From Desarmillaria ectypa (Eukaryota; Basidiomycota; Agaricomycetes; Agaricales; Physalacriaceae): a stretch of DNA of 64,000 bases. The notes under the pieces are model-generated. The model was not told the DNA's origin. It saw nothing but the letters and a program-made list of their open reading frames with translations, and did not search any database. A program made the translations under genes and the position numbers. The stretch lies in assembly GCA_030407005.1 (NCBI GenBank), contig JAUDYN010000002.1, forward strand, positions 2,914,001 to 2,978,000. The letters are read 5' to 3'. Within the stretch, counting starts at the first letter, position 1, and each line of letters opens with the position of its first letter. Below, piece by piece: positions 11,501 to 23,600 of the stretch.

Positions 11501-12532
11501 TCCGAATGTCGTTCTTCGGGTGAGATGGGTTCGGGAGCCACGATACTAGCTAGCACTTCTTCGGGATCTCCCTCTTCCAAAATAACCTTCTCGTCTTTAG
11601 GACTTGGATTAAAAACATCGCCGCTCGTCTGCTTTAAGCCCCTTGTGCCAGGAGACAATCGATTCCAAAACGACAATCGCGAAGCCAGGGCCTCAATTAC
11701 AGAAGACGCTGGAGATGACTCCGATGATGTTGACGACGCGTCAGATGGGGAACATGAACGTGAGGTATGTTCGTCCGCGTTCGAATCATAATCAAAAACG
11801 GGAATGGGTGTCGGTGCAGATTGTATAAGAGGGCTTGGTTTGGGAACGGTAGGATCTGAGGATGAGGGTACCAAACTGCCTGCTGGGTCAGTGGCGCGTG
11901 GGGAGGAAACGGTATCTAGAGTACGACTGGTCTGAAGATGGCTCAGATTTACGCGTGATGCAAGCGTTCTAATCCTTTCACGAGCACCTTCTTCGTGGAG
12001 TGGTATTGCTATGACTCCCTTGATGCCATAGATTGAATGGCTTTCCTCAAACACTGGGAAGCATTATTATTCGGTCATTAACGAAGAATGGAGGCGGCTT
12101 ACGGCTTCCAACGTCTGTCTTGGTGGTAATAACCAGTAGATAAGAAGCTGTTCCATTGTAAGTGAAGTATTAGAAGCGCAGATGAGAGCACGTACATGAA
12201 AAGAGCTCAAGGATACCGACGATACCGTAGACGGTGATGTGACCCTCCCACTCCCCGACCACAGATATCTCCTCAATTTTTCCGCCTCGACCCCAGGAAA
12301 TCTTAGCACCATGGATAGAGGATGTCCCTACATCAGATTCATGAGGTCTCATCAACAGGCCTTCCTTTGTCGCTAGAAGCGCTACATGTTTATATGGAGC
12401 TGGATGAGGAACTGGTGGAATGACATATTTCGGCTGCAAGTGAGGATGAGGCAAGGAGTTAGGGACCGCTGCAGGAGATGGAACAGAACTGGCATCTGTG
12501 CAATTTGGTGACCTGCTGAAGAAACGTTTCAT
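8556..12532 (-). CDS. SAC-domain phosphoinositide phosphatase, Sac2/INPP5F-like
   Basis: SAC enzymes remove phosphates from membrane phosphoinositides. The start is taken at the ATG at 12532 (MKRFFSRSPN); an upstream non-ATG extension is ignored. The N-terminal SAC region includes YGIVGIL and SHSIYGIKGVIAIPL, interrupted by a Ser/Pro-rich insert (about 11560-11960). The core includes MFFAYNFDITRSMQHKRD and WWNEWL. The catalytic CX5R(T) motif reads RVNCIDCLDRTNVVQ (about 10171-10210). Downstream, RLLAGWTMFAPEEMAVKVGD (about 9435-9540) matches the hSac2 (Inpp5f-type) region, which points to Sac2 rather than Sac1; no C-terminal membrane anchor is visible. About ten short introns are needed. It shares a 149-bp divergent promoter with the palmitoyltransferase gene, and a decayed copy of its 3' end follows it. 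Confidence 0.85.
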
Positions 12533-12681
12533 CTCGCCTCGCCGTCGTCGTCGTCGACGACGAGAAAGATAATATCCCCTGAACGTCGACGTCACTTTGA
12601 CCAATTTAGGCGCACACAAATAATTATTTTACATAACAAAGAAACACCGAACAACTTAGTAAATACTATACCTTCATCATC
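12533..12681. promoter_or_regulatory. 149-bp bidirectional promoter (SAC phosphatase / DHHC transferase)
   Basis: The two start codons (12532 on minus, 12682 on plus) face away from each other across 149 bp. It contains a CGTCGTCGACGACG palindrome near 12547-12562, within a CGTCGT repeat close to the minus-strand start. Confidence 0.6.
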
Positions 12682-14091
12682 ATGATGCCGGCGTCCCCAC
12701 ACTCCTTATCATTCTCACCGCCTGGAACGCCGTCGACGACGAAGCGAACGTCGCTCAGCCAGCTTCCGCTGCCGTCAACAATGACTGCCCCGCCCGGGTC
12801 CCGACGCACCCATCTGCCAGGCATCAACCCTTCCGCATCCTTCTTCCGTCCCTCCCGTCCGTCATTTTCGAGGCCGTCGTCGTCATTGTCTCAGCCGGAT
12901 GAGCACCAGTACGACTCAGATGCTTTCCCACTTAAACGACTGCACCCACTCGATGAGGACGACCACCCGCCGTTCCGTCCGACGTCCAAGTCATCTTCCG
13001 TCTCTTCACCGAGCCCAGTTCCTTCATCTTTCAACCCGATGCCGCCTCCGCTCCCTCTCAACTCAATTGTCGCGACTGACCCACTGACCCACCGTCCAAT
13101 TCGCCGCTACGTGCAGCACCCTTCTCGCAATCGGTTTTTCTTTCATGGACGACTTCTAACCAGTGGCGATACTCCTTGGGCATTCGCTGCTGCCCTGTGT
13201 ATTGTGTTTGGCATATCTGGAACCTTCTTTAGCTCAACCGCTATCTGGTGGTGGCATAACGAAGGTCCAGGAGGTATCGTGCTAGTGGTGATAACTGCCT
13301 ACCTCTCCCTTGTGACGATTGTCAGTATGCTCGTAACGGCATTCACCGACCCTGGCATCTTGCCTAGAGGTCTAGATGAAGATCCACCATATCATGAAGT
13401 GGAGAGTGGAGATGGCCTGCGTGCACCAATGCCAAGAATCCTAAAAGTCCGAGCAGATGTGTATGTATTCCAACGCCGTTTCTTAGCGCATCTCACGTCC
13501 TTCCCCAGCGTACGCGTCAAATATTGCCCTACGTGCAGAACATACCGTCCACCACGATCTACTCACTGCAAGCTCTGCGACAATTGCATTGACGGCTGCG
13601 ATCATCACTGCCAGTGGGTAAATAACTGTGTCGGTCGCCGCAATTATACATCTTTCTTCACTCTACTTCTTGCCGCTGCCACGACCCTCATCATCGTTAT
13701 AATATCTTCAGCTCTGCATCTCTACTTCCTCACCCAGCGCAATGATATCGATTTCCGGAAGGCCCTGAGCCATGGACAGGGTACAGGAAGCGCAGTGGCC
13801 TTCTGTTTGAGCATCGCTGTCATTTGGCCTGTCGGCGCACTGCTGACCTATCATATGCGGCTGCTGCTGCTCAATATCACGACGATAGAGCAGATACGAA
13901 ACCAGGCTCACAAGACGCTCGTCCCTGGACCTGCACCACCGAATCCGTTCTCGCATGGCTCGTGGAGGAGAAATGTCGTTGCCGTGCTATGTAGACCTAG
14001 AGGATATTCCTGGCTTGATCCTACCGGAGTAGTATTAGAGGATAGAAGAGAGGTGAATCCTGGTATGACTATCGGGATGGATGTCGTCTAG
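12682..14091 (+). CDS. ERF2: DHHC palmitoyltransferase, Erf2-like
   Basis: DHHC enzymes attach palmitate to Cys residues of membrane proteins; Erf2 with Erf4 acts on Ras in yeast. The N-terminal 140 residues are Ser/Pro-rich and likely disordered. Two TM helices follow (AFAAALCIVFGISGTFF; GIVLVVITAYLSLVTIVSML), then TDPGILPRG, the Cys-rich domain (KYCPTCRTYRPPRSTHC) and the catalytic CDHHCQWVNNCVGRRNY, then two more TM helices. A 48-nt in-frame intron (13461-13508, GTATGT...CCCAG) has no stop and is easily missed; removing it gives KVRADVVRVKYCPTC and a 453-residue protein. Either of the two adjacent ATGs at 12682/12685 could start translation. The Erf2 assignment rests on the overall layout; another ER/Golgi DHHC paralogue is possible. 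Confidence 0.88.
   Translation: MMPASPHSLSFSPPGTPSTTKRTSLSQLPLPSTMTAPPGSRRTHLPGINPSASFFRPSRPSFSRPSSSLSQPDEHQYDSDAFPLKRLHPLDEDDHPPFRPTSKSSSVSSPSPVPSSFNPMPPPLPLNSIVATDPLTHRPIRRYVQHPSRNRFFFHGRLLTSGDTPWAFAAALCIVFGISGTFFSSTAIWWWHNEGPGGIVLVVITAYLSLVTIVSMLVTAFTDPGILPRGLDEDPPYHEVESGDGLRAPMPRILKVRADVYVFQRRFLAHLTSFPSVRVKYCPTCRTYRPPRSTHCKLCDNCIDGCDHHCQWVNNCVGRRNYTSFFTLLLAAATTLIIVIISSALHLYFLTQRNDIDFRKALSHGQGTGSAVAFCLSIAVIWPVGALLTYHMRLLLLNITTIEQIRNQAHKTLVPGPAPPNPFSHGSWRRNVVAVLCRPRGYSWLDPTGVVLEDRREVNPGMTIGMDVV
13461..13508 (+). other. In-frame 48-nt intron in the DHHC gene
   Basis: The segment begins GTATGT and ends TTCCCCAG, is divisible by three and lacks stops. Its translation (VYVFQRRFLAHLTSFP) interrupts the otherwise conserved lead-in to the DHHC Cys-rich domain. 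Confidence 0.8.
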
Positions 14092-14486
14092 TTTGCTCTT
14101 TGACTATCTTGTTTATTCATCATCTGTATTCGGGTTTTGGGATTTATATTACTTACTATTGATGCTTCTTCCATGAGTGCATCTCGTACCAGCATGTACC
14201 CGGAGGCCCGCCCAGAAAATCAGCTACGAATCCAGCGTGGACTCATACATCATACAGGCGGCTGCCTTCCAATAAAATTCATCACATCTCCTCAAACCTT
14301 GGCCTAGCAGATGTAAGAATACAATTGAGCTTTGTCACAGTCTTGATAGTATTAAGAATAAAATGTGATTTGTGCGTGCGTGAGTGGTCATTAAAGTCCG
14401 TAAATGTGTCTGCAATAAAACAAACAACCAAGAGAAATGAACCAATGAATCAAGCAAAAAATCGTTAACATAGCAGTCATGAAAAA
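14092..14486. other. Convergent 3' intergenic region
   Basis: This lies between the stop of the DHHC gene and the stop of the four-TM protein gene on the opposite strand. It is AT-rich with AATAAA-like strings (for example near 14353). No gene is seen. Confidence 0.5.
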
Positions 14487-16078
14487 TCATCTCGTCCTCG
14501 GGGAGACCTTACTCGCATGCAAATCCTTGATGTCGAAAAAGACACTGATGCCAAACGCCATACATAGCAAACAGGCGGCAGCGCTGGATACATTGTATGC
14601 ATTGCACCACCCTTCGTAGTCACCACTTGGACACCTCTTGCCAAGCAACACAGCCACGAACACGGTGCCCCATATGATAAGCCCAAAGACGTCGACCACG
14701 GCAACTTTCTTAGCCCAAGATCGTGCGCGTCGCCATTCGGCCTCCATATGAAGCCCAGCAAATACGCTCCTCCGTGCAGGTTTTGCATTCTTCTTGCGGC
14801 GTGAAGAGGCGGTCGACCCTTCCCACCGTGTAGGGTCGTCATCTGAATCAGAGAGTTCCTCTGGCAGTGGTCGAAACATTGTCGGGTCGACGATGAGGTT
14901 GACCTGGACATCTTGCGACGGGGGACCTCCCTTCTTCCCTTTCTTTTCCTTCATTTTCTTATTGTTACCGCCTACGGGTAGCACTATCATTCCATTAACT
15001 CCAGGAGCACTTTGCTCCTTCTTCGGTCGCTTGATGCACGGACGCACGGCGAACAGACCGAAGAGAAGTAGAAATGTCACGACAGAGGTAATGTAAAGAG
15101 CGTACGCAGCTGGTGTACCCGCTGGTGGAGGCGTCCCTTTCGTTTTAATGACCTGATCAAGAGCTCATTAGTGGGGGGAACCTGAGACAAGGTCAATTGA
15201 CCTACTACAGCAGCATATATCCCCGGGATACCAGCAGCCAGAGACAGTAGCATTTGAAAAATTCTCGTTGCTGTACGCTTCCTTGGCCCTTGTGTAATAA
15301 GATTCCCTCTTCCATCTGCCATACCAATCTGCGGTTTCTCCTCTCCTTGCTGCGCAGTATTCGAAGTGTTCGCAAATTCCCTCTCAAGCATTCGTATGCG
15401 CTCTTCTTTGAGAGATGGGTCGAGGTACGACGGGGGATCTGGATCAGATGACCAAGGAAGAGCATTTGAGCCAGCATATTGAGTGGAATACTGAGTAGAA
15501 TGTGTCGGGAAAGAGTTGTAGGTGTGGCCTGGGTCGAAAGGTGTCCCAGTATGTGATATTCGCTTGGGAGGTAGAATATACGGGTCTTCATCGACTGGCA
15601 GTGAATTCAATGGCGGAGAGGTGTACCAGTGTCGAGTGAAGGCGGGAAAGCGGGAGGTGTCAATGTCACGGTCAGAGTCTGCGATACGTGGCTGTATCGG
15701 TGGTGGTGGCGGCGGTAAAGAAAATGCACGAAACCTAGACGCATTGTTGTGCGAGTTGGACGAGAGTGTTTCCCCTCGAGGCATAAGGCTGGGCATTCCC
15801 CGATGGATAGAAGAATTGTAATCATAATCGTGCGGATCATCATTATAGTCGTAATTTGGCTGTCTGCGCAGCGTCGCAGCATAGTCTGCCAAATCCAATG
15901 CCTCTACGCTGGGCTCCCTCCTCTGCGTCGACGGGTTGTATGTCGGGAACCGAGAATAGTTCACTTCCGAATCATAGAGGACAGTCCGTGGATTCGGGTC
16001 GAAAGGCTCAGGAGACCACGGCCGCCGAAATTGAGACGTCGGCGGCGGCGAATCGTAGTCCCTGTGGGAGGCGTGCAT
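14487..16078 (-). CDS. Four-TM membrane protein with long disordered N-terminus, function unknown
   Basis: The ATG at 16078 opens a 512-residue protein after removal of one 53-nt intron (15153-15205), which joins IPGIYAAV to VIKTKGTPPP. The first 260 residues are rich in Pro, Ser, Tyr, Asp and Asn. Hydrophobic segments then appear: FQMLLSLAAGIPGIYAAV, YALYITSVVTFLLLFGLFAV, VVDVFGLIIWGTVFVAVLLG and SSAAACLLCMAFGISVFFDI. A basic loop (KKMKEKKGKKGG) and an acidic stretch (SDSDDDPT) lie between the second and third. The tetraspanning layout recalls MARVEL-type proteins, but no diagnostic motif is seen. Likely a conserved basidiomycete protein of unknown role. Confidence 0.7.
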
Positions 16079-16486
16079 GGTAGCAGAAGGAGGGAGAGCG
16101 CTGTCGGGGACGACGATGACAGCTTAAGCGCAAGGAACGTTCGTCACAAACGAGTGACGCATTAGGAGGCCGGCCCGCCCAAATTTGACGTCAACGATGG
16201 TGCTATGTTTTCTTTTGTTCATACAGCGTACTTTTGCAAGCCATTTTCTCAAAGAAGGGAAAAGGAGGATCCAAATTGGAACGAAGCCATCAGTGCGCGT
16301 TGCTGCTCAACTACTCGGACGAGCCCCGCCTAAGTGTTTCCAGCTTGACATAGTCGGCCTTGCAGGGTGTACTCACAATACTTGCACAGGTTACAGTACA
16401 GTAATAGACTGTTATACTGATTAAACTAAAAACAAAAATACAGAACACAAAACCCCGGTGGCCCGTGTTGAAAAAAAGTTTAACAA
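16079..16486. other. Intergenic region upstream of the four-TM gene
   Basis: Both neighbours are on the minus strand, so this holds the four-TM promoter and the UBC9 3' end. No coding signal was recognised. Confidence 0.5.
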
Positions 16487-17329
16487 CTACTTGGGTATAT
16501 TCTCCCTAGCTTGCTGGCGAATCTTCTTCCTGCAAGACATCAGTAGGATGACAGTCGAAGTAAATTTATACGTACTCGTAGGCCACCTTATCATTCCTGC
16601 AGATGGAGACCGAGTTAGCCAACATCCCAAACGTGAGATTACGACAAGTACGCACTTGAACATCGTGTATGCCTCGCTCTGGGCAGGGTCATTTACATTG
16701 GGATCATCAAGAAGATCCTGAATACCTAGCAAAATCTAAACAGAGTATTAGATAGATCTAGGTGCCCCAGCAATTGACCGTACCTGTTTAATCGTGATAG
16801 CGGGTTTCCACGACTTTTCTTCATCTAGGATCGACAAGCAAACCGTGCCAGAGGGATAAACATTAGGGTGGAACAAGGGCGGTGTAAATTTGCCTGTGTG
16901 ACAGGTAAGAGGATAGCAGAAAGAAAAGATATGCTACGGACATTTGGGTGGCTTTGAGGGATAATCTGAGCCGGGCAACGAGGATGAGCACAGGCGATAC
17001 AAAACGACAGCAATCAACACACCTTCGGGAAAAATCATAGTTAGTTTGAACAACCCGCCGTCCCATGCAGTCTAAGGTTATTCGATTTAACAAATGGCGC
17101 GCTGATGAGCACAATTCAGATATATCGACGTACACCAGATTTCCCTGGGATTCCTACTTCCCATTCCATAAGATTCATGGAGCCATCGGACGCTTTCGAA
17201 GGTTTGGCAAAGAATCCCTAGACAGATATCAGCAACCGCTGTTGGTCTTTGCGAGATACACACGAAAGGGTGGTCTTTCCGCCACTGCTTGCGCTCTTCC
17301 GCCAATCGTGGCCTGCAAATACCCGACAT
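16487..17329 (-). CDS. UBC9: SUMO-conjugating enzyme E2 (Ubc9)
   Basis: Ubc9 takes SUMO from the E1 and transfers it to target lysines in the nucleus and cytoplasm. The ATG at 17329 begins [20 protein letters not shown], the typical Ubc9 N-terminus. The exons then give [39 protein letters not shown], and the active-site segment [19 protein letters not shown], with the catalytic Cys in the TVCLS motif (about 16840-16850). [20 protein letters not shown] and a final exon [10 protein letters not shown] complete it. Six or so introns of ordinary fungal size are needed; for example one joins PGKSG to TAWDGG. The product is about 158 residues, the family's usual length. It lies in tandem with SNU13, 207 bp downstream of that gene's stop. 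Confidence 0.95.
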
Positions 17330-17536
17330 GCTGAGCTGTTGGAAACTTGGCGGAAGGGAGAGAGTGGATATGCTTAGTCAGCGCAACGCTTGTTTCGAAA
17401 AAGGACGTGACTGGGTTGTGAGTGCATCGTAAATTGCAAGGAGCACTCTTTATAATGCCAGAAAAAGTCATTGTCCGACAAAGGAAAAAAAAAACTGTTT
17501 TCAAAAATTTCTTTGTCGTACAAAAACATAATAGAT

Positions 17537-18076
17537 CTACACCAAAAGCTTTTCGATAGCAAGTTTAATGGTCTGTATCTGACTGACCAATTCCCTCTGC
17601 TCATTTGTGAGTACACTGACAGCAATGACAGGTCTGGTGACCCCACAAGCACGTCCTAGGGCTGCCTTTGACGGGACAAATACATACGGGACGTTCTGAG
17701 AACATTTTTAGATCCATGGCAAGACAAAAACATTACACACTCACCTTTTCTTCACACAGGAGTGGAAGATGGAGCAAAATCTCCAAGGGCTCTGTGTCGG
17801 CGGTCAATACAATGAACTCGGAAATTCCCCGATTCAGAGTTTTCGTCGCTGAGGGAAACTGAGTCAGGAACAAAACCATAAGTCGAGAGTACTAGAAGTG
17901 TACCTTCGTTGGCACCTTTCTTGAGCTGCTTGTAGTCAGTGGCCTGCTGAACCAGGTCGAGAATCTATACAGTATCGGTTAGACCGCAAACCATCAATTG
18001 CATGAAGAATATGCACCGAGTTCGTCAAGTCAGCATCAGCAAGAGGCCAAGCTTTTCCGCGCGTATCATCAGCCAT
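17537..18076 (-). CDS. SNU13: U4/U6.U5 tri-snRNP and box C/D snoRNP protein Snu13 (15.5K)
   Basis: Snu13 binds kink-turns in U4 snRNA and box C/D snoRNAs and so serves both splicing and rRNA methylation. The ATG at 18076 starts [20 protein letters not shown]. Further exons give [60 protein letters not shown] and [20 protein letters not shown], the L7Ae/L30e signature, ending [11 protein letters not shown] with the stop at 17537-17539. Three introns split the gene. The length (about 127 residues) matches the family. An Nhp2 or L7Ae ribosomal protein is excluded by the N-terminus and by the near-complete match to the 15.5K sequence. Confidence 0.95.
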
Positions 18077-20655
18077 TGCAGTTGAGTGTCTTTTGAGTAT
18101 GAAAAGGTGGTGGTGTTGACCTCACGATTGATCCTTGGTCTTAAGTGGGTGTACGCGTTGAAGACGTTTTGGAAATTTTCTCAGGCTGACATTGGACCGG
18201 AAATATCCGTATGGGATTCGATCGATCAAGACCTACCACTGAGCGGAATTAACAGAGCCAGGCTTCCTCCTGCTCCCGTCTCTTTAACCCAGTTTCTTCA
18301 GGTATGTCAGTGTGGCACGTTACTGTAATACGGCATGTGTGTGTAGACTAACTTCTGTTGTACATCTGCGTTTGAACAGTGATTTTATGGAGGTTATTGC
18401 GCTCGTTCTCCGAAGGGTCTCATTCCCAGCATTCTCTCTCCTTAGTCTTCTTCGTGTTTCGGAGCGTAACTTGGCACTCTAAGATTACTCGTCCCTTGTG
18501 GATGTTCCCAAATTCTATTGCCGAGTCAAAAGAAAACGGAGAAGGTTTCAGGCCGTCACGCGTCACGCGTCAAGCTATAAGATCCAGAACTGTGGCGCAC
18601 CAACCCGACGAAGGACGAAAAACAGTAGACCGCTACACAGGCCGCAAAGGCGCCGACCGTGACGCTGATGGGCAACAACGAGCAAAAATGAGCATCTAGG
18701 GCTATAGAGCGGCGATGGGCGTTGCTAAATAGCACCACCGAATTGGCATAACTTTTAAGCGTGGATGCCGAGCTGAAGAGAAGACTTTAACGCCACTAAT
18801 TCGCATTACAACAGATGAATGCCCAATTAAATAAAATTTAGTAGTCGTGAGAGCGGAAGAATTTACGGCCTGAAGATAATGCAGAGACCCACAGTACTTA
18901 CCGCAGTGCCATCACCGTTGCCTTGACCAGGATGGATACGGTAGGCCTTCGTGCGTGCGCAGCTGTTACCGCACTGCGGGTATTGCTGGTCCGAGGCGTA
19001 TGTCGTTACCCAAGTCAACGGACATCAGTTTGCCTGTATTGTCGCAAGCTGAAGTTCTAGTAGAGTTGTGTACATGGAACAACACAAGAACGAGCTAGCT
19101 GCCACCATACATTTTCAAGGACTGGACACGCCGTAAAAAAACAAACGTCAGGCTTCCGGTTAAAGCCGAATCGCGCACGTGGTCAGTGGCGTAAGGGCAA
19201 ATCCTGTTCCAGGTTTCTCTCTCATCCCATACCCATGTCACGTCCGACTGTATCATGCCCCATAGGCGAGGTAGCCTGCCCGTACTTCCCATGCTGCTCT
19301 GGCCTGTACTTTTATACTCTCATTACCCTTTTTCTTTCGCATATTTGCAAACCATATCATTTTTTGGCATTTTTCCTGCGCACTGCTCGAGGGCACCGAG
19401 TTTTTCATGCGTGGCGACGGTGGATGGCCGCTGATCTAGGGGGGCGGAGAAATGCTGTAGGTGGCTTCGTTGCGCTCGTTCTCTCTTCCATTTTTTTTTT
19501 CATATGCTCCCGACGTTCCAGGCTGACGCATCGTTGCAGTGGCACACGGGCGTTCACCGCTCACACTGTCCTAGAACGCGTGGCATCTCATTAATGGTGC
19601 CAGGCTATCATGAGCTGCGTCACTCCATGGCCTCTTCTTTCCATGCGACTGGTCCATCGGCTGATTGTCTTACTGTTCTCCTACGTTGGATGATTGCTTC
19701 CACTGAACGCCGCAGATGACCATCGCGATGACTCAGGGTTCTCAGCCTCTATCTGCTCCGTAGATTTCTCTCATGCTTCCTCCTGTCTGCTCTCTTTGCT
19801 AGCTACACTAGGTGTATTCGCTCAAAAGGCCTCCTGACGATGATTACGGATCTAGCGCGACCTGGCCCGATGTACGCAATTGCCTGGGCGCGGACGTGGG
19901 TGTCCTTCTACTGAGTGAATATGCGAGAGGTTTTGATGCTTTTCATCTTTTCCTCACCATGTTTGTACAGCGCGACTTTATTCACAGGCTCGACACGGGT
20001 GCGAGCACCTGATCATTGACGTTCCATACCCTTCCCATCGAACAGCCCACCCAGGCCCTCTGCGATGTCATCACTCCCAAAATATACCGCGGGCTTCCAG
20101 GATTTCTCTGGGCACTGGTGCTTCTCATCATTTTTCGTTGATTGGAGGCGTCTGGGACCGTCGCTTATGCCTTAACGGCATATCATAGTCCCAATACACA
20201 TACAATATGTTTCTCTTCACCGTATCGTCTCATCGCCCATCTTTCTGACTCGAAAATAGTTGTACGCTTCCATTGACACCGATCGGAGATAAACAAAGCT
20301 AACTACTGATTCATATCTAGAGTCGTAAAAGATTATTTTTTTGTAGAAGACTTTCTAGGTATGTTCATTTTCTGTTCCACCTTTTTACTAGGATTCTCAA
20401 TGTGCTATCAGTTCTGAATACTTGCGCAAAATTTGCCAAAGGAGCCAGCATCTCATGTGACGTCATTGTTTGTGTAAGATAAGAATTTTCTGTGCCGAGT
20501 TCGCCGAGCCGAACCCACCCAGTTCGGAAATCCGACAACGCCTCACGACGACGAGGGCGTGGGCATTAACATCGCCGACGACCTCAAGCATTATTGTGTG
20601 GATTTTGCCCATACCACCCTCTGATTCTAACGCACTTGAACCCACACTCCATGAC
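18077..20655. other. 2.6 kb non-coding stretch between divergent SNU13 and EPL1
   Basis: No frame with recognisable protein features was found. The right half (about 19230-20340) is pyrimidine-rich on the plus strand and ends with plausible leader and splice-like sequences (for example TTTCTAGGTATGTTC near 20350), which would fit a long EPL1 5' leader or a non-coding transcript. Short frames at 18379-18699 and 19235-19594 have no domain and no support. Confidence 0.4.
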
Positions 20656-23600
20656 ATGCCCCGTCCTCAACCACCGGTGCCATCCACGCTCAGGAATCGC
20701 AACCGGATTACGAACAAGAGCCGCCTCAGAGTCCACATCGGGAATGTCGAGGCCGATCCGATTATACCTGATGAAGACGACGAGAAGAATCGCATGCTTC
20801 AGAGCGTTGCAGGTGTCGACCAGGAGGATGCAAATGTGAGTGCTCGCTGCCAGCCAATCAGAGTCACCCACGTCGCCGTCAGAGAGTGGCAGTGCGATCC
20901 GTGGACTTGATGACTAATCGACTGCTTTAGGAGCACCACTTGCAGCAAGTCCTCAGTGAGGCGGCACTGCGCCATCAGTCCTCTGTGCAAACTACTCGTG
21001 GCACATCTGATAAGATCGCGGCTTCCGCATACATTCCAACCCCTGACTCCACTGGAGTCGTCGATAACTACGAGACTCTTTACCCTCCTAATAAATGGAG
21101 GGATCCAGCCTCGTATGTGTTCTCTTCAGAAACTGTCGAGGAGAGGTGTAAAATTGGACTTGCCCATGGATGCACTTACTATATGGATGAGCGGGACAAA
21201 GAGTGGCTGAACAAGAACAATGAAGAAGCTAGAGGTGAAGGAACTAGTACCCAAGCATCACTCTCACCCGGTACGAGGACATCGGCACGGAGTGCCAAGA
21301 GCAAGGGCAAGGAACCTGATACTACGACTCCGGTCCATGTCGGAGAGGACCACTTTGAGTTGGTAATGGGATTGTTCGAGCTGATTACGCATGAGGAAAC
21401 GGAGTACTTGCATCATGTACGCAGGAAATGCTCATATCGCATCGTCAGTCCACTAACGAGTCATACGCAGAGTCTTAAAGAGGGAATGACTTTTCCGGAA
21501 TTCTCGAACTATCATGATACCTTCGCGAACCCCCTTCCGGCTTCCTTGTTCGCCAGATTTGTCGTCCCTCGGGGCATCCCCCCTCCTCCCCAGTTGCTTC
21601 GTATGGCTCGCTTGATATATCTGTATTGGAAGCAGCGTAGAATTGAACGAGGTGGTCAACGAATTATACCACAGCTCAACGTACGTTCAGTGTGACCTAT
21701 CAGCTCTTCTTTTCATACAATTATTTCAGGGTGATGAGACAGATACTTTGAACGAATCCTACATCTGCTTCCGTCGGCGAGAAGTAAAGGCCGTCCGCAA
21801 AACTCGCGCTTCGCAAGCGAATTCCTCTGACAAGCTGACTGCTTTGAACAAACAGTTTTCTGAACCCTTGGAAATTGCGAAGAATATCATCAGACGAGAG
21901 TATGCCAAATGCGAGTTGGGGCGGCTTGGATTGAACGTTTGGCAACGCCGCATTGCCATCGTCGATCTTAAACGTAGAAATCCTTCCCTTGATGGCGACG
22001 TGTCGAATGAGGAGCTCTTAGTCGATAAAGAACCTCCTGCAAAGAAACCAGACCTGTCAGTGCTAGATCACAATACCTTCTGTTCACGAAACAAATTGAT
22101 CTCTTTCTCTAGCCGTACACGTATACCAGTCAAGCCGGAGATTCTTATACCCTCACCTCCTATTCGTACGGAACCGTCTATTCGTCCCAAAGACAGATAT
22201 GCCGCAATATACGCGAAAGTCGAGAACGCCTTGCAGAAGCGAAGGGAAAAAGATTATCAATGGGAGGACAGTATCGACGTAAGCGTCTGCTTCCTTTTTT
22301 CTTCGGCCACTGCCAATCAATATCTTAGAACTCCTACGTTCCGCCATTCGTGTCCTTTCCCTCTCGAGTCTTCAGACATGTGGGACCTTCCGATGCTCCC
22401 AAGTGGCCAGCAAGGTCATTGTTATCCCCTCCGGATTCAAACGCTGAATCGACACAACTGCGGCGGCCAAGACCTGTCCGTCTACGATTTGGACGAGGTG
22501 GTCGTATGCATCTAGATCGACGAAGTACCTTCATTGGGTCTGTTCCTCGACGGGAAAGTCCTCCCAACCTCGACGTTATGGATGTCGATGTAGACAACAA
22601 TGAGCAGATGAAGCGATTGCAGGAACGTTGGCGATTCGACTCCGATGATGCACCATCGATTGGTATTTCAAGTCCTGAAGAGCAAGACCGACATCTCGTT
22701 GACGACTACGATATCGAGTGAATATCTATGATTGCATATGTTCTATACATGGACTTAACTTTTTTCTTAGATATATCCGGCATTCTATCCACCTCTTGGC
22801 TGATGTAGATCAGAATCTTTTGACAGACCCCTCCATAACCAAGTACAACTCTGATGGTCGCAAAGAAATTGTCATCCCCTTCAAGCTGGGTCTTGCCAAC
22901 GCTATCGTTAGACGCGACATGGGTCCCAGGCCTGGACCACAGCCAATGATCTCTCATGCTGCTCAGCAAGCACAAGCCGTCGCCGCCGCACAGCAGAGTA
23001 CGGTAATGCCCATGCCAAACGGTACTCCTATATCTGCGCAGCAACAGGTGAAGATGTCGAGTGTTGGTCTAAGTCACCCGCGCATATCTTCTAGTGGCAT
23101 GCGCGCAGGATCTATGATACCTAACGGGATGCACAGTGCCTCGCCTCCATTATCTTCTCCATCTTCCGCCCTACAACTTTCTCCTCCCCTCAGTGCCACA
23201 AATGGTGTCACCCGTGCTGCTATCAATATGCCACATCTTGATGCTGTGAAAATCGAGTCTGGATATTCCATGCCGAACGGTGCAGTAACTATTCCACAAT
23301 CTTCCCCGCCTCCGCATTCACAGGAAACCATTCCCCATGGGCAAGAGGTCAATGTTAATGGCCAAGGAAATTTTGCCAAGTCGCAGGAGCCGCTTCATAT
23401 TCTACATCCTGGGTACCATATCAATGGCTTCCAAGGAACTCCTCTTTCGAATCATTCGCAGTACTTGAATGTTCAGACTGGACTGAGTGCACAACAGATG
23501 CAAAATCTCAAATCAGTATTTGCAGCTTCTGGTAACCAGGATATGACGGCTATCCAGATCAATGGTGTGCGCCCTATCCCTGGTCCATATATACCCGTTG

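Noticed and set aside
19235..19720. Two plus-strand frames of 71-119 codons
   Set aside because: Compositionally driven by pyrimidine-rich sequence, with no domain.
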